A stretch of 64,000 nucleotides of DNA, taken from Caballeronia sp. NK8 (lineage in GTDB: Bacteria > Pseudomonadota > Gammaproteobacteria > Burkholderiales > Burkholderiaceae). The stretch spans positions 186,001 to 250,000 of the forward strand of contig NZ_AP024327.1 of NCBI RefSeq assembly GCF_018408855.1. Direction: 5' to 3'. Position 1 is the first letter of the stretch, and every line of letters starts with the position of its first letter. Of the stretch, positions 61,237 through 64,000 are shown in pieces. The notes under the pieces were generated by a model. It was given only the letters and a program-made list of their open reading frames with translations, was not told the DNA's origin and made no database searches. Made by a program: the position numbers and the translations under genes.

Positions 61237-62595
61237 ATGGACGAAGTATTTCGGCGCGATGACGTCGCGCAAGGCGTGAAGGGAAGTCAGGTGGTCGTCG
61301 CGGTCATGGCCTCGTGCCTCGGATGGGCGCTCGATCTGTTCGACCTGTTCGTTGTCCTGTTCGTGGCGCCTGTGATCGGGCATCTGTTCTTTCCGTCGTC
61401 CAATCCCATGCTTTCGCTTGCGGCTGTCTATGCGTCGTTCGCCGTTACGCTGTTGATGAGACCGCTCGGCTCGGCAATCTTCGGCTCGTTCGCCGATCAG
61501 CAGGGACGCAAGCGCGCGATGGTGGTGTCCGTCGTTGGCGTAGGGGTTTCGACGGCCGCGTTCGGCATGTTGCCGACCGTCGCGCAGGTGGGCGTGATGG
61601 CACCGGTGCTCTTTCTCTTGTTGCGGCTCGTACAGGGCGTGTTCGTCGGGGGTGTGGTTGCATCGACGCATACGATCGGCACGGAAACCGTCAGTCTCAA
61701 ATGGCGCGGCGCGGTGTCCGGGTTCGTGGGTGGCGGTGGCGCGGGGCTCGGCGCGTTGCTCGCTTCGCTCGTCTATCTGGCAACGACCGCCATCTTTCCG
61801 GGCGCTGCGTTCGAAGTGTGGGGCTGGCGCTGCATGTTCTTCGCGGGCATCGTGAGCTCGGTACTCGGGGTGTTCGTCTTCAATCGGCTCGAAGAATCGC
61901 CGCTCTGGGCCGAACTTGCGGCGCGCAAGCAGGCGGCGGCGCGCGCGAAGGGCGTCACGAATGTAGCGCCGGTTGCGTCGCCGCTGCGCGTGCTGTTCTC
62001 GAAGAAGTATCGCTCGATTCTGCTCGTGAATCTGATGCTGACCATCGGTGGCGGCAGCGGCTATTACCTCACGTCGGGATACTTGCCGACTTTCCTCAAA
62101 GTCGTCACGCATACGTCGGCGTCGAGCGCGGGCTGGATTCTGATGTGGTCGAGTGTCGCGGTGGTGATCGCATCGACAGCGGCGGGTCATCTGAGCACGA
62201 TGATCGGCCGCAAGCGCAGTTTCATCTGGCTCGGCATTGTGCGTCTGATCTGCTTTCCGCTGCTCTATCTCGCCCTGCCACATGCGGACGACGTGTGGCT
62301 CATCGGCTTCTTCGCAATCTTGCTCAGCGCGCTCGGCAGCGCGGGCTATGCGCCGATCCTCATCTTCCTCAACGAACGCTTTCCGACGGCGATCCGCGCA
62401 TCGGGAACAGGCTTGTCGTGGAATCTGGGCTTCGCGGTGGGCGGCATCATGCCGACGGTCGTTTCGGTGATCGCGGGATCGCCAGCCGATCTGCCGATGG
62501 TGCTTGCGGTCGCTCTCGTCGCGATCAGTGTGATATTTCTCGTTGGCGCGTTCATCGTGCCTGAAACAATGGGCCGTCTGAACGACGAGGACTGA
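61237..62595 (+). CDS. MFS transporter, carboxylate type, probable furoate importer
   Basis: A 452-residue 12-helix MFS protein: helix 1 is SCLGWALDLFDLFVV with the Asp pair of the carboxylate/aromatic-acid MFS group, followed by GSFADQQGRKRAMV. A location 90 bp after hmfD in the same direction suggests it imports furoate or a related furan acid. ATG 61237 has TGGAGA upstream; the in-frame ATG at 61204 has weaker spacing. It may be on the hmf transcript or have its own promoter in the 90-bp gap. Confidence 0.85.
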   Translation: MDEVFRRDDVAQGVKGSQVVVAVMASCLGWALDLFDLFVVLFVAPVIGHLFFPSSNPMLSLAAVYASFAVTLLMRPLGSAIFGSFADQQGRKRAMVVSVVGVGVSTAAFGMLPTVAQVGVMAPVLFLLLRLVQGVFVGGVVASTHTIGTETVSLKWRGAVSGFVGGGGAGLGALLASLVYLATTAIFPGAAFEVWGWRCMFFAGIVSSVLGVFVFNRLEESPLWAELAARKQAAARAKGVTNVAPVASPLRVLFSKKYRSILLVNLMLTIGGGSGYYLTSGYLPTFLKVVTHTSASSAGWILMWSSVAVVIASTAAGHLSTMIGRKRSFIWLGIVRLICFPLLYLALPHADDVWLIGFFAILLSALGSAGYAPILIFLNERFPTAIRASGTGLSWNLGFAVGGIMPTVVSVIAGSPADLPMVLAVALVAISVIFLVGAFIVPETMGRLNDED

Positions 62596-62616
62596 GGGTC
62601 CGTTCTGTGGCTGCGC

Positions 62617-63192
62617 ATGTCGGCACGCGTGGGAAGGCAAATCGACAACTACACGGAAAACACGCTCGACCATTTGCTGCCGCTCATGCAGCGCCGCGAA
62701 CTCGATATGGTTGTGTGCCGCCTCGAATCGGTGGTGCTGACCGCAGGCTTTACCGTCACCGAGTTATATAGCGATGAGATTCTGGTCGTCGCGCCAAAAA
62801 ATCATCCACTGCATCGGCACAGTCACGTCACCTGGCGCGACGCGGCGGCCTGGCCGTGGATCATGCCGTCGATGGGCTCGCCCATGCGAACCGCTCTCGA
62901 AGTCGAATTCGCCACTGCGGGCGTCGCTGCGCCGCACGTGTTGATGGAGTCGACGTCGCATCTGACCAACTGCGCGGTGGCGCGCCGCGTGCCGTGCCTG
63001 TTCGTCTCGACTCGCTTGCGGCGCGGTGAAACGGATCTGAATGGAGAGTTGCGGCAGCTACCATTGAAGGTGTCGACCGCGGTGCAGCGCGTCGGTGCGT
63101 TGACCGCCGAGCCGAGAAGCACGGCGGTGTCCGTGGTGCTGGCCGCGCTGCAGGCGGCTGGACGGGATTCGTTGTCCGCAGAAGCGAAATGA
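62617..63192 (+). pseudogene. 5'-truncated LysR regulator (effector domain only)
   Basis: The 191 codons give a LysR substrate-binding domain (YTENTLDHLLPLMQRRELDMVVCRLES and VTELYSDEILVVAPKNHPLHR), but no DNA-binding domain lies before it: the intact hmf MFS gene ends 21 bp upstream. It is probably a remnant of a furoate-cluster LysR regulator whose 5' part was deleted by recombination. A stand-alone effector domain that binds ligand is a formal alternative but has no precedent I can name here. Confidence 0.7.
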
Positions 63193-63219
63193 CAGGCTGG
63201 CGCGCTCTGAGACCGGTCG

Positions 63220-63828
63220 TCAGCTCATGGGCTTCTCGATGTTCCCAGTCCCCGAGATCGGCTCGCCGCGATTGCGGGTCGTTGGTCCAATTCCCGCGAA
63301 CAACGCCGACGAGTCCATTCGCGCCAACAGTTCCGTCGGCGTCAGCCACGGATAGCTGAGCGTGTCTTGCAAGGACCGAAGCGTGGCCGAGCCCGGATCG
63401 TCGATCGTATCCATGCGCTCGATGGCGATGTGCAGCCCGACGATTCTGTCGGACCCATCGCCCATGCGCGCGATGCGCCACCGATATTCGCCTCGTCCAA
63501 GCCGCAGCGCGCCGTTGTCCTTCTGTCGCATCGCGACGAGCCAGGGCATCGTGCAGATGCCGTCGGCATCCACTTGCGGCGCGGCACAGACGTAATAAGT
63601 CCGGCAACTTTCGAACCGCTCGCCGAAGTCGGCGACCAGCGTCCTGGCGATCGCCGCGGCGCCGGTCACGCTGCGGGGAAAATCGATTGCATCTGTCGCA
63701 ATTTCGAACGTCAGTTCGGCGTCGGCAGCGAAGCAGTCCAAGATCAGTTCGGGCCGGTTCCGATCCTTCGCGCGGACGTAACATTCGAGCAACGATCGGG
63801 CAGAAGAGGCCGATATCGCAGCGTTCAT
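63220..63828 (-). CDS. SnoaL-like (NTF2-fold) protein
   Basis: A 202-residue protein with the NTF2/SnoaL pattern: AISASSARSLLECYVRAKDRNRPELILDCFAADAELTF, then RFESCRTYYVCAAPQVDADGICTMPWLVAMRQKDNG and YRWRIARMGDGSDRIVGLHIAIE on the strands. The C-terminal 50 residues are an extension beyond the usual fold. Function is unknown. It diverges from the gene that starts at 63909; a palindrome between them is a candidate operator. Confidence 0.72.
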   Translation of the reverse strand: MNAAISASSARSLLECYVRAKDRNRPELILDCFAADAELTFEIATDAIDFPRSVTGAAAIARTLVADFGERFESCRTYYVCAAPQVDADGICTMPWLVAMRQKDNGALRLGRGEYRWRIARMGDGSDRIVGLHIAIERMDTIDDPGSATLRSLQDTLSYPWLTPTELLARMDSSALFAGIGPTTRNRGEPISGTGNIEKPMS

Positions 63829-63862
63829 GGCTAAAATCTCCTTTTCAAGCTTTGACGTATAA

Positions 63863-63879
63863 TTATCTTACAAAGGTAA
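63863..63879. promoter_or_regulatory. MarR-type imperfect palindrome
   Basis: TTATCTTACAAAGGTAA has 7-bp arms matching at six of seven positions around a 3-bp centre. It lies in the 80-bp gap between divergent genes, 30 bp before the start codon at 63909. Short AT-rich sites like this are typical for MarR repressors. Confidence 0.45.
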
Positions 63880-63908
63880 ATGGATTAGCATCCGGGAGTT
63901 TGAGTGTC

Positions 63909-64000
63909 ATGCCGAAGCAGAACGACGAATCCGCTCTGACGATTACCAATCCAGCGTGTCTCGTCGACGGGGCGGACACGGAATTCCGCCATTTGATCAA
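63909..64000 (+). CDS. Partial gene, probable MarR-family regulator (5' end only)
   Basis: The first 30 codons are MPKQNDESALTITNPAC followed by LVDGADTEFRHLI before the window ends. That start resembles MarR-family regulators of Burkholderiaceae in which NPxxLxDG...FRxLI leads into the first helix. The palindrome at 63863-63879 supports a self-regulated repressor facing the SnoaL-like gene. The rest of the gene is outside the window, so the assignment is tentative. Confidence 0.45.
   Translation, partial: MPKQNDESALTITNPACLVDGADTEFRHLI

Noticed and set aside
61168..62673. Open frame of about 500 codons opposite the MFS gene
   Set aside because: His/Arg/Glu-rich text with no domains; a mirror of the hydrophobic MFS codons.
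1..64000. CRISPR arrays, tRNA or rRNA genes, replication origin
   Set aside because: No regularly spaced repeats, no cloverleaf sequences and no DnaA-box cluster were seen on reading the window.

Overview
The window looks like chromosome or megaplasmid DNA from a high-GC betaproteobacterium of the Burkholderiaceae, in the Burkholderia, Paraburkholderia or Caballeronia group. This is inferred from the strong third-position GC bias, the sdhCDAB and metE/metR proteins, the density of LysR, TetR, IclR and AraC regulators, and a furoate (hmf) cluster known from Cupriavidus and Paraburkholderia. I see no rRNA, tRNA, CRISPR array or replication origin.

Layout. 0-11 kb: a glycosidase-like lipoprotein, a zinc-ribbon protein, a polytopic GT-C-like protein, an RcnB-like protein, a glutathione S-transferase, a diguanylate cyclase, divergent metE/metR and small DUF genes. 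11-20 kb: TonB receptor, ABC binding protein and TauD-type dioxygenase, then an alanine symporter, an exported carbonic anhydrase and a LysR regulator. 20-27 kb: sdhCDAB, a SnoaL/TetR pair and ilvD. 26.9-28.2 kb: an IS1111-type insertion sequence with a frameshifted transposase and a structured non-coding right end. 28-43 kb: a catabolic island with a LacI regulator, an ABC importer, MaoC and crotonase-type enzymes, an FAA-hydrolase-family protein, two paralogous CoA-transferases, a shikimate-dehydrogenase-like protein, an SDR, an aldo/keto reductase and an IclR regulator; its substrate is unknown. 43-49.4 kb: a decayed mobile zone with an MFS gene cut by an IS110 remnant, an efflux/SnoaL/TetR module, an IS5 remnant and an IS91-type transposase with a tyrosine recombinase. 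49.9-53 kb: isochorismatase-like hydrolase, SRPBCC protein, aldo/keto reductase and LysR. 53-62.6 kb: a 2-furoate degradation cluster (hmfE, AraC, hmfABCD, MFS transporter). 62.6-64 kb: a 5'-truncated LysR gene, a SnoaL-like protein and the start of a probable MarR gene.

How the parts work together. The best understood system is furoate: HmfD makes furoyl-CoA, HmfABC hydroxylates it, and HmfE releases 2-oxoglutarate, which feeds the TCA cycle where the window's SdhCDAB also acts. The least understood is the 28-43 kb island. There an imported acid is probably activated by CoA transfer and then processed by hydratase, hydrolase and reductase steps. Two near-identical LacI-type palindromes (41635-41652 and 42855-42872) tie its right-hand genes to one regulator. 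SnoaL-like genes sit beside a regulator and a palindromic operator at three separate places in the window. All functions are read from sequence and remembered family features; no database search was run.
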